Source: CAZQGJ01 sp964592905 (GTDB lineage Bacteria > Patescibacteriota > UBA1384 > CAYGGE01). From it: 14,266 nucleotides of DNA. Where the stretch lies: the NCBI GenBank assembly GCA_964592905.1, contig CAZQGJ010000021.1, positions 1 to 14,266 of the forward strand. The letters are read 5' to 3'. Shown one piece after another: positions 1-7,288 of this stretch. The position numbers and the translations under genes are program-made. How positions within the stretch are numbered: the first letter of the stretch is position 1; every line of letters starts with the position of its first letter. The notes below the pieces were generated by a model. It did not search any database. It worked only from the letters and a program-made list of their open reading frames with translations, and was not told the DNA's origin.

Positions 1-2045
1 AAATTATTACTAATGCTGACCGGGTTCGTGCGTTGTTGATTTGTTTTGAGGGCCGCCGCAACTAAGCCTCTAAGCTCATCATCAGCTTTGATGAGCTGTA
101 AATTTGCCGCCGTGATCTGTTTTAAGTCAATTCCCAGTCGCTGTAGAAGCTTCTCCAGATTATCGAGATAATTTTGCCTTATGTTCGGATCGGCATTCGA
201 GACTGCTGGATTTTGGACAATTTTTCTTGTATGTCTTCTGGCTCGGCTGTTGCTACTGCCGTTGGGACTTGTAGCCGAGACAGGCACAATCGCTTCGATA
301 CCGTTCCGTTTAGACTGGAGGTTTTTAGTTGTTCGCTCTAGGTCGGCAACGTTATATCTCTCTCTACTTAATAGCTTCATAATTTCCTCGATGGAAGTAA
401 CTTCTTTAGATCTGTCTCCCGCTGTTCGACCCAGGTCCGCCATCATGACGGCGAGGGCTGCCAGGCCATCGGGATCGGAGAGGCGATTATCCCGCTTGTT
501 TCTCTTATTCATCAGGGCCTGAATTTGGGCTTCTAGCTCTGCGGCCTTTTCGTCTGTGATGTTATTAAAATGTTCGAGCTCATCTGGGTTGAGACTAATG
601 GCTAATTTAGTTGCCTCTTCGTTGGTACGATCGCGAACCCGTTGCAAACCAGGAAAACGATAGCGATCCTTTTCTTTTTCAGCGGCAACTCTGGCGTATT
701 CCCATGGCTTAGCCCCGGTGATCTGAACCTGTTCGGAGAGGTCGCGATAGAATTTAGCCTGTTGTACCGAAGTCGAGCTGGCCTCGCGCTTGGCGTTGCC
801 AGCCTCGATACCCTCGAGAGCGGCTCGGATCGGCTTAGCATAATTCCAGCCCCTGCTACTCAAGAATCGCGAGACATCCCGAGGAGTTTTCTGTCTGGCG
901 TAGGTTAAGCCCGGAGTGATGCCGGTGACGGTCTTGAGCCCTTTTTGCAACGGTTCGATGATCTTGCTATTGAGGCTGGCCATTACGCTGCCACCCTTAT
1001 TAGTCGGTGTCTTCAGTGCCATAGTGATACAGGTCAGGCTGATTAGATATGTGGCGATATTGGCCTCACTGCCCGAGGCTCGATAAACCTGAATGGCTAA
1101 CCAGAGCCAAAAAAAGGTGATCGGCGCCATAAAGGTCCAGTTAATTAAGTAACCCCACCACTGTGTCCAGATCTTGCTTTTGAAGACTCCCGGAAAGCCA
1201 AACGAGGCAAAGGCGAGTGGAGCACAGGCCGTCAGAATTAGGAGGACATAGATACGAGCAATCATGGCAATGCCTAGACCTAAGAAGAGAATGCTCGGCA
1301 TCAGTAATAAGAACATCGAGGCGGCCCAGATAAAGGCGAGAAAGGGACCGGTGGCGACAATTGCCCAGCCAAAGATGCCTATTAAGGCAGTGATCATCCC
1401 GATGGTGCTACCTTGAGCTGATTGCGTCAACAGGTTGCCGATAGCGGTCGGGCCCTGACGATAGACGCTACTGATCAAAGCCTCGACAAAGGCGGCCAAG
1501 GTGCCCTCGGATGTCGCCTCGTTAATCAGGGTCACGGTTAGGACATTGGCAAAGTCAGTAATCGTCCAGACGATCGGCAAGGCAAAGTTAGCCAGAACGA
1601 TACCAAGTACCATTGGCACCAGGGCTTTTTTGACGCTATAGGTGTCGATTTTGTAACGCAAAATATTGGCAAAGGCGACCACCAATAGCACGATCAAGAT
1701 TAGGATATTAACCACGCTTAACGAGGCGCGGTAGATGCCGATCTCGTAGTTGCCGGTACTGGTTGCGGCGCCAAAGATTAAGGGATCGCAACGCAATCGG
1801 TAGTAGAGACTACCTTTAGAAAAGATCTGGACGAGCCAGTTTTTATTCTCTTTCGGGATCAGGGCTAGGGCTTGCCCCTGGGCGGTGGCCGGATCTACAC
1901 CCTCTTTACAAAGGGGGAGAGTAGTGCGGCCGGTAGCGGTGTCAAAGGATTGGGCCTGAACCGGTGTCGGCCAAGCCGAACTCAGCCAGATAGCGCCAAG
2001 CAGTAATAACAGGGCTATTCGAGTAACTGGCGCTGAGTTGGTCAT
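1..2045 (-). CDS. VirB6/TrbL-like polytopic inner-membrane protein, type IV secretion-like (3' end beyond window)
   Basis: The frame is open from ATG 2045-2043 to the left edge with no stop: 681 codons seen, C-terminus missing. I read a signal-like hydrophobic segment (about 9-32), a short extracytoplasmic stretch with two Cys (C46, C86), then hydrophobic segments near 107-129, 140-162, 215-258, 257-281, 301-321 and perhaps 328-344. A long charged tail follows, probably cytoplasmic (about 345 onward), with helical Lys/Glu/Arg-rich parts. A membrane core of 5-6 helices with Trp-rich WTQWWGYLINWTFMAP is typical of the VirB6/TrbL channel family of type IV secretion systems, including versions common in Patescibacteria; the family call rests on topology and general resemblance, not on a catalytic motif. 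Its ATG overlaps the stop of the preceding gene (ATGA), suggesting translational coupling. No strong Shine-Dalgarno precedes it. It could instead be another polytopic transporter; confidence is high that it is a gene, moderate for the family. Confidence 0.72.
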   Translation of the reverse strand, partial: MTNSAPVTRIALLLLLGAIWLSSAWPTPVQAQSFDTATGRTTLPLCKEGVDPATAQGQALALIPKENKNWLVQIFSKGSLYYRLRCDPLIFGAATSTGNYEIGIYRASLSVVNILILIVLLVVAFANILRYKIDTYSVKKALVPMVLGIVLANFALPIVWTITDFANVLTVTLINEATSEGTLAAFVEALISSVYRQGPTAIGNLLTQSAQGSTIGMITALIGIFGWAIVATGPFLAFIWAASMFLLLMPSILFLGLGIAMIARIYVLLILTACAPLAFASFGFPGVFKSKIWTQWWGYLINWTFMAPITFFWLWLAIQVYRASGSEANIATYLISLTCITMALKTPTNKGGSVMASLNSKIIEPLQKGLKTVTGITPGLTYARQKTPRDVSRFLSSRGWNYAKPIRAALEGIEAGNAKREASSTSVQQAKFYRDLSEQVQITGAKPWEYARVAAEKEKDRYRFPGLQRVRDRTNEEATKLAISLNPDELEHFNNITDEKAAELEAQIQALMNKRNKRDNRLSDPDGLAALAVMMADLGRTAGDRSKEVTSIEEIMKLLSRERYNVADLERTTKNLQSKRNGIEAIVPVSATSPNGSSNSRARRHTRKIVQNPAVSNADPNIRQNYLDNLEKLLQRLGIDLKQITAANLQLIKADDELRGLVAAALKTNQQRTNPVSISNN

Positions 2046-4003
2046 GAGCTTTGCAAACCTAAGGCATCGATTACTAGGTCGATACTAAAACCGGCGGCGC
2101 TGGCTGCCCAGCCAGTCATCGTGCCAATCATGCCGCAAAATATCGATCCCATCACATTGCCGAAAAAACCACCGCCCTTAAAGAAGGCGTTGGTACACTC
2201 GTCGTTATTGAATTGATCGAGTTTATGAACCTTGAGGTCCCAAACAGCAATCCAACTCGATTTAGAGTCATCTTCGTCAGCCGCTTGATGATTGGCGAGA
2301 CAGTTGAGTTGGTTGGAGTTCGGTATCTTATTAGATTCTATGTCGAAGGCTTCATTTTCCTCGCCAAAATTGATGAGTTTGACCGTGTTTTTATCCCGAC
2401 AATCAAAACTTGTGCTTGGGTCGTTGTAGACACGTTTTGTGATTAGCCAGCGGTATTCCTCCAGATTGATTTGTAGTGGCCCACCGGTAGCATTGTTGCT
2501 ACTCGTGCCAGGTTGCGCGCTAAACTGACCGATGGCGATTAAGTTGTCGTCAGCCGATCGGTCAAAGCGATCCTTGTTAGTTCCAAAGATGCCACCAGCC
2601 TTGCTTTTATCGTCAACTAAAAAGCCGATGTTGCCCATCAGATCGATAGCGATATATAGGACATCAGGGTCAACTCCATCATCTCTAAAGAAGTCAGTTT
2701 GATCTTTGTTGAGTTTGGCCGGATCGCTAAGTTTGAATAGAAAATAGTTATTGGCCCTAAGAGCTATAGCGGTTTCGGATTTGACCACAGCAACGAGATC
2801 GAAGATTAGATCGTTTCGTGCGGCAGCGGAGTTAATCCCCAGCCGTGGCCCCGAGATCACGAGCTGAGGTGGTTTTTTGGGATTTTCGCCCGCCTCACCT
2901 TCGACTAATAGAAAATCCTGTCTATTATTTTTATTTATAGGATCAGTACTGTCTATTGTTTCTGTTTGAGGTAAGCGTAGCTTTTGGTTGCCAATTAAAT
3001 TGCCAAATCTAGAGCCCTTGCTCAGGCTGTCAAAGGTACTTTCGGCAGCGTTGCCAGTGACATTAACTTCACCAAAGCGACGCTCATTAGCGTTGAGTCC
3101 GTTGACTCGAGAGATGTAGTCCTTGAGATAATCGGTTACACCAGCAGCAACTTTTTTGGCAGCCTGTGAGTTAAAATCAGGCCGTAAAAAGTCTGGCGGC
3201 GAAAAGGCGTTACTAAGTTCATCGCCACTTTTAGTGACATCTACAATTTTATAAACTACGGTGTTGGCAGCGTTAGTTAAGAGGCGATAGTTATTTTTAA
3301 TATTGAAAGACCAGACGTTAATTGTATTGTATGTGGTTCCGATGGGCTGCTTGACGACGATGGTGGCTCCTGGGCCGATTGAATCCACGCTAATAACGCC
3401 CTGTTTTTTAGAGAAAAGGTCATAAGTTGTTGGATCATCTTTATTGCAAGTAGCTGACGCCTTCAGGCAGCCACCATAGATTGCTTCAGCTGTATCTAAT
3501 GTAAACTCAGCGGTGTAGTATTTATTGGTTTTTACGGCGTCATCTGAATGGCTATACTTAAAACTGTGATAGAGATTTGTTTTGTCGACACTCAAAAAGA
3601 AACAGCCATGTCGAAAAGGCGGTGCTGACTTAAAGTCAACTACTGGAATGCCGAATAATTGTGCGGAAGCCGATAGTTGAGTTGCATCGCCAATGCCAAA
3701 CCTGCAAGCCTCACCACTCTCGGTAGCTGTAGTGGCTGGATTTGTGAGTATGCCCTCATCAAGATACTCCTTGTAGGTTTTACGATATAATAAGGCCTCT
3801 TTAGAGGCGTCAGTCACCACTACATCAGCGTCTTCGTCACTGACCTCGACGGTAGTATCGGCGCCAGAACTAGTGCCAGTACTTGAGCCTGTCGAGCCTG
3901 ATTGAGCGGCGGTGACTTGTAGGCCGGCTGACCAGGGCAACAAAAAATTAGCCGATATCAAAGAGATAATCAGCCAGAGAGCGCTGAATCGTGTTACTCT
4001 CAC
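2042..4003 (-). CDS. Large secreted/membrane-anchored protein, unrecognised family, partner of VirB6-like protein
   Basis: 653 residues, GTG start at 4003-4001 chosen because AAGGAGG lies 8 bases upstream. Residues 1-33 are a signal sequence (basic VTR, then hydrophobic ALWLIISLISANFLL, then Ala-rich end). A Ser/Thr/Gly linker and acidic stretch (about 34-65) follow, then a large polar body without recognisable motifs. Eight cysteines (C100, C134, C179, C186, C534, C568, C603, C623) could form disulfides outside the cell. The last 45 residues are hydrophobic and glycine-rich (GGGFFGNVMGSIFCGMIG), fit to be a membrane anchor or a membrane-inserting segment. The stop overlaps the VirB6-like start (ATGA), so the two are probably made in fixed ratio and may act together. 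I do not recognise the family; a periplasmic or surface component of a type IV secretion-like machine is inferred from context only. Confidence 0.85.
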   Translation of the reverse strand: MRVTRFSALWLIISLISANFLLPWSAGLQVTAAQSGSTGSSTGTSSGADTTVEVSDEDADVVVTDASKEALLYRKTYKEYLDEGILTNPATTATESGEACRFGIGDATQLSASAQLFGIPVVDFKSAPPFRHGCFFLSVDKTNLYHSFKYSHSDDAVKTNKYYTAEFTLDTAEAIYGGCLKASATCNKDDPTTYDLFSKKQGVISVDSIGPGATIVVKQPIGTTYNTINVWSFNIKNNYRLLTNAANTVVYKIVDVTKSGDELSNAFSPPDFLRPDFNSQAAKKVAAGVTDYLKDYISRVNGLNANERRFGEVNVTGNAAESTFDSLSKGSRFGNLIGNQKLRLPQTETIDSTDPINKNNRQDFLLVEGEAGENPKKPPQLVISGPRLGINSAAARNDLIFDLVAVVKSETAIALRANNYFLFKLSDPAKLNKDQTDFFRDDGVDPDVLYIAIDLMGNIGFLVDDKSKAGGIFGTNKDRFDRSADDNLIAIGQFSAQPGTSSNNATGGPLQINLEEYRWLITKRVYNDPSTSFDCRDKNTVKLINFGEENEAFDIESNKIPNSNQLNCLANHQAADEDDSKSSWIAVWDLKVHKLDQFNNDECTNAFFKGGGFFGNVMGSIFCGMIGTMTGWAASAAGFSIDLVIDALGLQSS

Positions 4004-4011
4004 CCTCTTTG

Positions 4012-4018
4012 CCTCCTT
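4012..4018 (-). promoter_or_regulatory. Strong Shine-Dalgarno deciding a GTG start
   Basis: On the minus strand AAGGAGG sits 8 bases before GTG at 4003-4001. It is the only near-perfect ribosome binding site I see before any gene in this window and fixes the start of the 653-residue secreted protein. Confidence 0.85.
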
Positions 4019-4020
4019 AT

Positions 4021-5013
4021 TTACAGATTAATTATAGCATCTTTGAGCTCTATTAGCCGCCGGTCCAGCGGGTCAAGCCGGAGACCCAACTCCAAGGCGG
4101 CTAGAGCCTGTTCTAACAAATAAGTCGGCTGTCCAAACTGCGCTACCAGGCCGGCGGTCTCGCTCTCGGCCGCCGCGGCCTCGAGCTTCGCCCGCCGGCT
4201 CGGATTCAGCCCATCTAACTTTCGATCTAATTCCACCAACCGGTTATAAAGCCCAACATAACTTTGTGCCTCGGCCAGAAGCGTATCCCGGTAAAGCGGT
4301 TCGGTTTGATGCAGAGTCGTCAGATAGATGACGGCAACCGGATAGTTTTCTTGTCGGTGCGCTTCCGCCGCCGCTTTTAGCAATTCAGCCCGGGGTAGGT
4401 TGAGAGCCTCACCGCTCAAGGCCTGCCAACCCTCGACCAAGCTCGCTGTCGTTGGTACTAAATCGATCTCGGCCTGATAGAGTCGGTCCTGCGTCTGGCG
4501 TAACCAAATTAACCATAGGCCCAAGATAATTAACGGTACGATCAAGGCCCAAGCGAACCAGGTTCGAAAGGCCGGCTTAACTCGGTGCTCCGTCTGTCGT
4601 TTAGCTTGAGCCTGAGCTCGGGTCTGAGAGTGAACAGCCGGATGACTAGCCTCGCTTGACCGCGCAGATCTTTTATCCTCGGCCGACCCTTGTCCAGGTG
4701 TCCATTGTCCAAGTTCCCTCTGGCTAGTTGCCTTTTGATCACTTGCCCCTTTGCCGATCGTCTTCCCGTCAATTTGAGCCCGTACCTGTTTTAGCCAGTC
4801 CTGAACGGTATCAAATAAATGATGCCAGACTGCTCGAGCCTCGGCAGCAACGGCCGGCCGATTTTCACCCGGCCGAACTTTGGCGGCGTCTAACCGCTCT
4901 CGGCCTCGCCAACTATGCAGCCTGGCGGTCAGCTGATTCCAGATTGGCCAGCCGTGAAAAACGGCTGCCTTAGGTTGGGTAGGTTTTAGATCTCGACCCT
5001 CGCTCTGACTCAT
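4021..5013 (-). CDS. Single-pass membrane protein with TPR-like C-terminal region, function unknown
   Basis: 330 residues. The N-terminal 150 are hydrophilic, rich in Lys, Arg, Gln and Ala, with little predicted fold. One transmembrane helix at about 151-171 (WFAWALIVPLIILGLWLIWL) is preceded by basic residues, which by the positive-inside rule puts the N-terminus in the cytoplasm. Residues about 175-330 are helical with TPR-like spacing (for example the AAEAHRQENYPVAVIYLTTL helix pair and a final LEQALAALELGLRLDPLDRRL repeat), likely a protein-binding scaffold outside the membrane. The ATG (5013-5011) overlaps the valS stop by one base (TAATG), and the next gene starts 17 bases after this one ends, so it is in the same operon. 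I do not recognise a named family. TPR scaffolds often help assemble envelope complexes, so a link to the downstream secretion-like genes is possible, but that is inference. Confidence 0.8.
   Translation of the reverse strand: MSQSEGRDLKPTQPKAAVFHGWPIWNQLTARLHSWRGRERLDAAKVRPGENRPAVAAEARAVWHHLFDTVQDWLKQVRAQIDGKTIGKGASDQKATSQRELGQWTPGQGSAEDKRSARSSEASHPAVHSQTRAQAQAKRQTEHRVKPAFRTWFAWALIVPLIILGLWLIWLRQTQDRLYQAEIDLVPTTASLVEGWQALSGEALNLPRAELLKAAAEAHRQENYPVAVIYLTTLHQTEPLYRDTLLAEAQSYVGLYNRLVELDRKLDGLNPSRRAKLEAAAAESETAGLVAQFGQPTYLLEQALAALELGLRLDPLDRRLIELKDAIINL
4031..4039 (-). promoter_or_regulatory. Extended -10 promoter for the secretion gene pair
   Basis: The minus strand reads TGCTATAAT, a perfect TGn extended -10. 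No good -35 is found 16-18 bases upstream. The expected transcription start is near 4024, giving a leader of about 20 bases that contains the AAGGAGG site. The box lies within the last codons of the upstream TPR-like gene, so the secretion pair could be transcribed apart from valS. Prediction from sequence only. Confidence 0.55.
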
Positions 5014-7235
5014 TACTCAGGATATTGACTGAGGGCTAAGAGGCGTGGCCTATCGACAGTGACGACTAACTCTTGGTAGATCGCCTCTGTCACATAGGGC
5101 ATTAGCGGATGCAAGAGCTTTAAGAGATTGAGATAGAGGCTGATCAGGCTGCCGAGTCGAGCCGCCTTGGTCGAGGTAGGGCAGTCGGGATTAACCAAGT
5201 CTCTTTTGACCGACTCGAGATACTCATCGGCGACCTTGGTCCAGATGAACTGATAGAGGGATTCGGCAATCAAGTGAAAATGACGATCGGTAAAGTTCTG
5301 TTTAATAGCTTGACAGAGAGTGGCGTACTCCTGCCAGATCGCCGCGTCTTCGGCTGAGTCGTTCGCCGCCGCAGTGCTAACCCCGGTAGCAGTCAGCTCG
5401 AACTCGGCTAGCTTTTGCTTCAAGGCCTCGGCCTCGAGTTCTGGCCAGAGTTCGGCCGCTCGCCACTCGATAAACTTGGCCATATTCCAAAGCTTATTAG
5501 CGAAGTTACGCATACCCTTGATCTTGTCCTCGCTGATGACGATATCGTTACCGCCAGCCACCCCAAAGAGTAGCGCCAAACGGGTGGCATCGGTGCCATA
5601 TTGGCTGGCAACCCCTAGCGGATCGATGACATTGCCCTTGGATTTGCTCATCTTTTGTCGATCTTGATCGCGCACTAAGCCATGAATATAGACCTCGCGA
5701 AAGGGCGGTTGATCGGTAAAGTAGAGGCCGAGCATGATCATGCGGGCGACCCAGAAAAAGAGAATATCGTAGGCGGTTTCGATAATTGTGGTTGGATAGA
5801 AGCTATCGAGTCCCTGAGTCGTCAGAGCCAAAAAGGGCCACTGACCGGAACTGAACCAAGTATTAAAGACATCGCTATCTTGAACGAGAGCGTTTCCTTG
5901 ACAGTGAGGACAGTTAGCCGGTGCCTCTCCGGCTGTAATTATTGGCGCACACTGGCTGGCCTTATTTTGACAGTACCAAACCGGGAGACGAATGCCCCAA
6001 TGGATTTGGTGCGAGATATTCCAGTCGCGCAGATTGGTCAACCAGCTATAGTACTGATTCTCGTATTTAGAGTTTAAGAAGCGAATCTGACCAGAACGGA
6101 CTGCCTCGACGGCATCGTCGCGGAGATTCTTACCGCTCTGGCCAGTTTTAGTCATAGCGATGAACCACTGCGGCATGACGCGTGGCTCGACTGGCTGCTG
6201 GCACTTGTAGCAACAGCTTTGGGTCGTGGCGTAATTAGGGTCGGTTTTGACTAAGAGGCCGGCCTCTTGCATCGCCTCGACCATGGCTAAACGCCCGGCT
6301 AAAACCTTGAGGCCAGCAAAGCGCCCATTGATGGCGGTCAGCTTGCCGTATTGATCGATTACACTTTGATCGGTTGGTAGATTGTGGCGGAGCGCCATCT
6401 CGAAATCGTTGGGATCGTGAGCCGGCGAGACTTTGACCACGCCGGTACCAAACTCTGGCTTGACGAACTCGTCGGCAATAACCGGCAGTTGACGCTGACC
6501 AAAGAGGGTCTCAACGGTGACAGTTTGACCGATGTAGCTTTGATAGCGAGGATCGGTTGGGTGAACGGCCAGTGCCACGACGGCCATTACGTCTTCGGGT
6601 CGGGTAGTGGCCACGACCAATGGCCCGTACTGCAAATAGTAGAGCGAGAGGGTGGTCGGAATCGAGCGAATCTCGAGCTCGGCCAAGGTGGTTTGATGTT
6701 TAACGCACCAACTGACCGATCGCGTGCCGCGATAGACAAGCCCATCGTCGGCTAGGCGTTTAAAGTTAGCCTGAACAGCGCTGACGACTCGAGGATCTAG
6801 GGTAAAGATCTCGTGATCAAAGTCGAGACTAGCCCCCAGGGTTTTGAGTTGAGCGCGAACCTTGTCGATATGGCCCGTCGTGAACTCGTACATCTCGTTA
6901 TAGAGGGCTTGAGGCTCGAGCTCGAAACGGTTGCGACCGGCTTTTTCGAGGACTTTATCAAAGACTACCTGTGTCTCGAAGCCAGCGTGATCGTAGCCCG
7001 GTAGCCAGAGAACTCGATAACCGTTCATGCGATAGTAACGGGCCAGGCTGTCCTGGATCGCTACTCCAACTAAGTGGCCAATATGGAGCGAGCCGTTAGC
7101 GTTCGGCGGCGGAAAGATTAGACTAAAGGTCGGCCGATCATCGGTCGTGGTCGGTGGCAGACGAAAGAGACCGCCCTCTTCCCAGAGCTGACGGATGCCT
7201 GTTTCGTGTTCGGTTGGTTGATACTGATTGGTCAT
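5013..7235 (-). CDS. valS: Valyl-tRNA synthetase, short form
   Basis: Class I synthetase that charges tRNA-Val with valine in the cytoplasm. With the ATG at 7235-7233 it has 740 residues. Visible signatures: HIGH at 51-54 in NANGSLHIGHLVG; CP1 editing domain with ATTRPED near 209-215 and PAHDPND at 271-277; Cys pairs CCYKC (341-345) and C422, C429, C442, C445, like the zinc sites of Thermus-type ValRS; DVFNTWFSS (455-463); FFWVARM (493-499); KMSKS at 528-532; then a helical anticodon-binding domain. It ends at the anticodon domain and lacks the C-terminal coiled-coil tRNA-binding arm of usual bacterial ValRS (about 860-950 residues). The frame extends 12 codons upstream to a TTG at 7271, but I prefer the ATG because that extension overlaps the predicted promoter and adds nothing conserved. 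It is the first gene of the minus-strand operon; its TAA overlaps the next ATG. Confidence 0.96.
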   Translation of the reverse strand: MTNQYQPTEHETGIRQLWEEGGLFRLPPTTTDDRPTFSLIFPPPNANGSLHIGHLVGVAIQDSLARYYRMNGYRVLWLPGYDHAGFETQVVFDKVLEKAGRNRFELEPQALYNEMYEFTTGHIDKVRAQLKTLGASLDFDHEIFTLDPRVVSAVQANFKRLADDGLVYRGTRSVSWCVKHQTTLAELEIRSIPTTLSLYYLQYGPLVVATTRPEDVMAVVALAVHPTDPRYQSYIGQTVTVETLFGQRQLPVIADEFVKPEFGTGVVKVSPAHDPNDFEMALRHNLPTDQSVIDQYGKLTAINGRFAGLKVLAGRLAMVEAMQEAGLLVKTDPNYATTQSCCYKCQQPVEPRVMPQWFIAMTKTGQSGKNLRDDAVEAVRSGQIRFLNSKYENQYYSWLTNLRDWNISHQIHWGIRLPVWYCQNKASQCAPIITAGEAPANCPHCQGNALVQDSDVFNTWFSSGQWPFLALTTQGLDSFYPTTIIETAYDILFFWVARMIMLGLYFTDQPPFREVYIHGLVRDQDRQKMSKSKGNVIDPLGVASQYGTDATRLALLFGVAGGNDIVISEDKIKGMRNFANKLWNMAKFIEWRAAELWPELEAEALKQKLAEFELTATGVSTAAANDSAEDAAIWQEYATLCQAIKQNFTDRHFHLIAESLYQFIWTKVADEYLESVKRDLVNPDCPTSTKAARLGSLISLYLNLLKLLHPLMPYVTEAIYQELVVTVDRPRLLALSQYPE

Positions 7236-7242
7236 TGGCCCT

Positions 7243-7271
7243 ATTTTAACAGGTAGAGAGCCGACCAACAA
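7243..7271 (-). promoter_or_regulatory. Predicted valS promoter (leaderless)
   Basis: Minus strand: TTGTTG at 7271-7266, a 17-base spacer, TAAAAT at 7248-7243. The expected start of transcription is at about 7236-7235, which is the A of the valS ATG. The mRNA would have no 5' leader. No Shine-Dalgarno is present before the ATG. Confidence 0.6.
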
Positions 7272-7273
7272 GC

Positions 7274-7282
7274 TGTTATGAT
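7274..7282 (+). promoter_or_regulatory. Predicted extended -10 promoter of the FemX-like gene (leaderless)
   Basis: TGTTATGAT is a TGn extended -10, ending 6 bases before ATG 7289, so transcription should begin at or next to the start codon. No -35 is evident at 16-18 bases. It lies back to back with the valS promoter, the two occupying a 53-base spacer. Confidence 0.5.
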
Positions 7283-7288
7283 AGAGCT

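Noticed and set aside
181..908. Plus-strand open frames (181-522, 642-908)
   Set aside because: They lie opposite the continuous VirB6-like frame, have no ribosome site and encode composition typical of antisense shadows.
2213..2446. Plus-strand frame opposite the secreted protein
   Set aside because: Antisense to a well-supported gene with signal peptide and strong ribosome site; no promoter or motif of its own.
5320..7004. Several plus-strand frames opposite valS
   Set aside because: valS is conserved motif by motif along this whole stretch; the opposite frames have no recognisable content.
7236..7271. TTG start adding 12 residues to valS
   Set aside because: The extension covers the predicted promoter and is not like known ValRS N-termini; the ATG at 7235 fits better.
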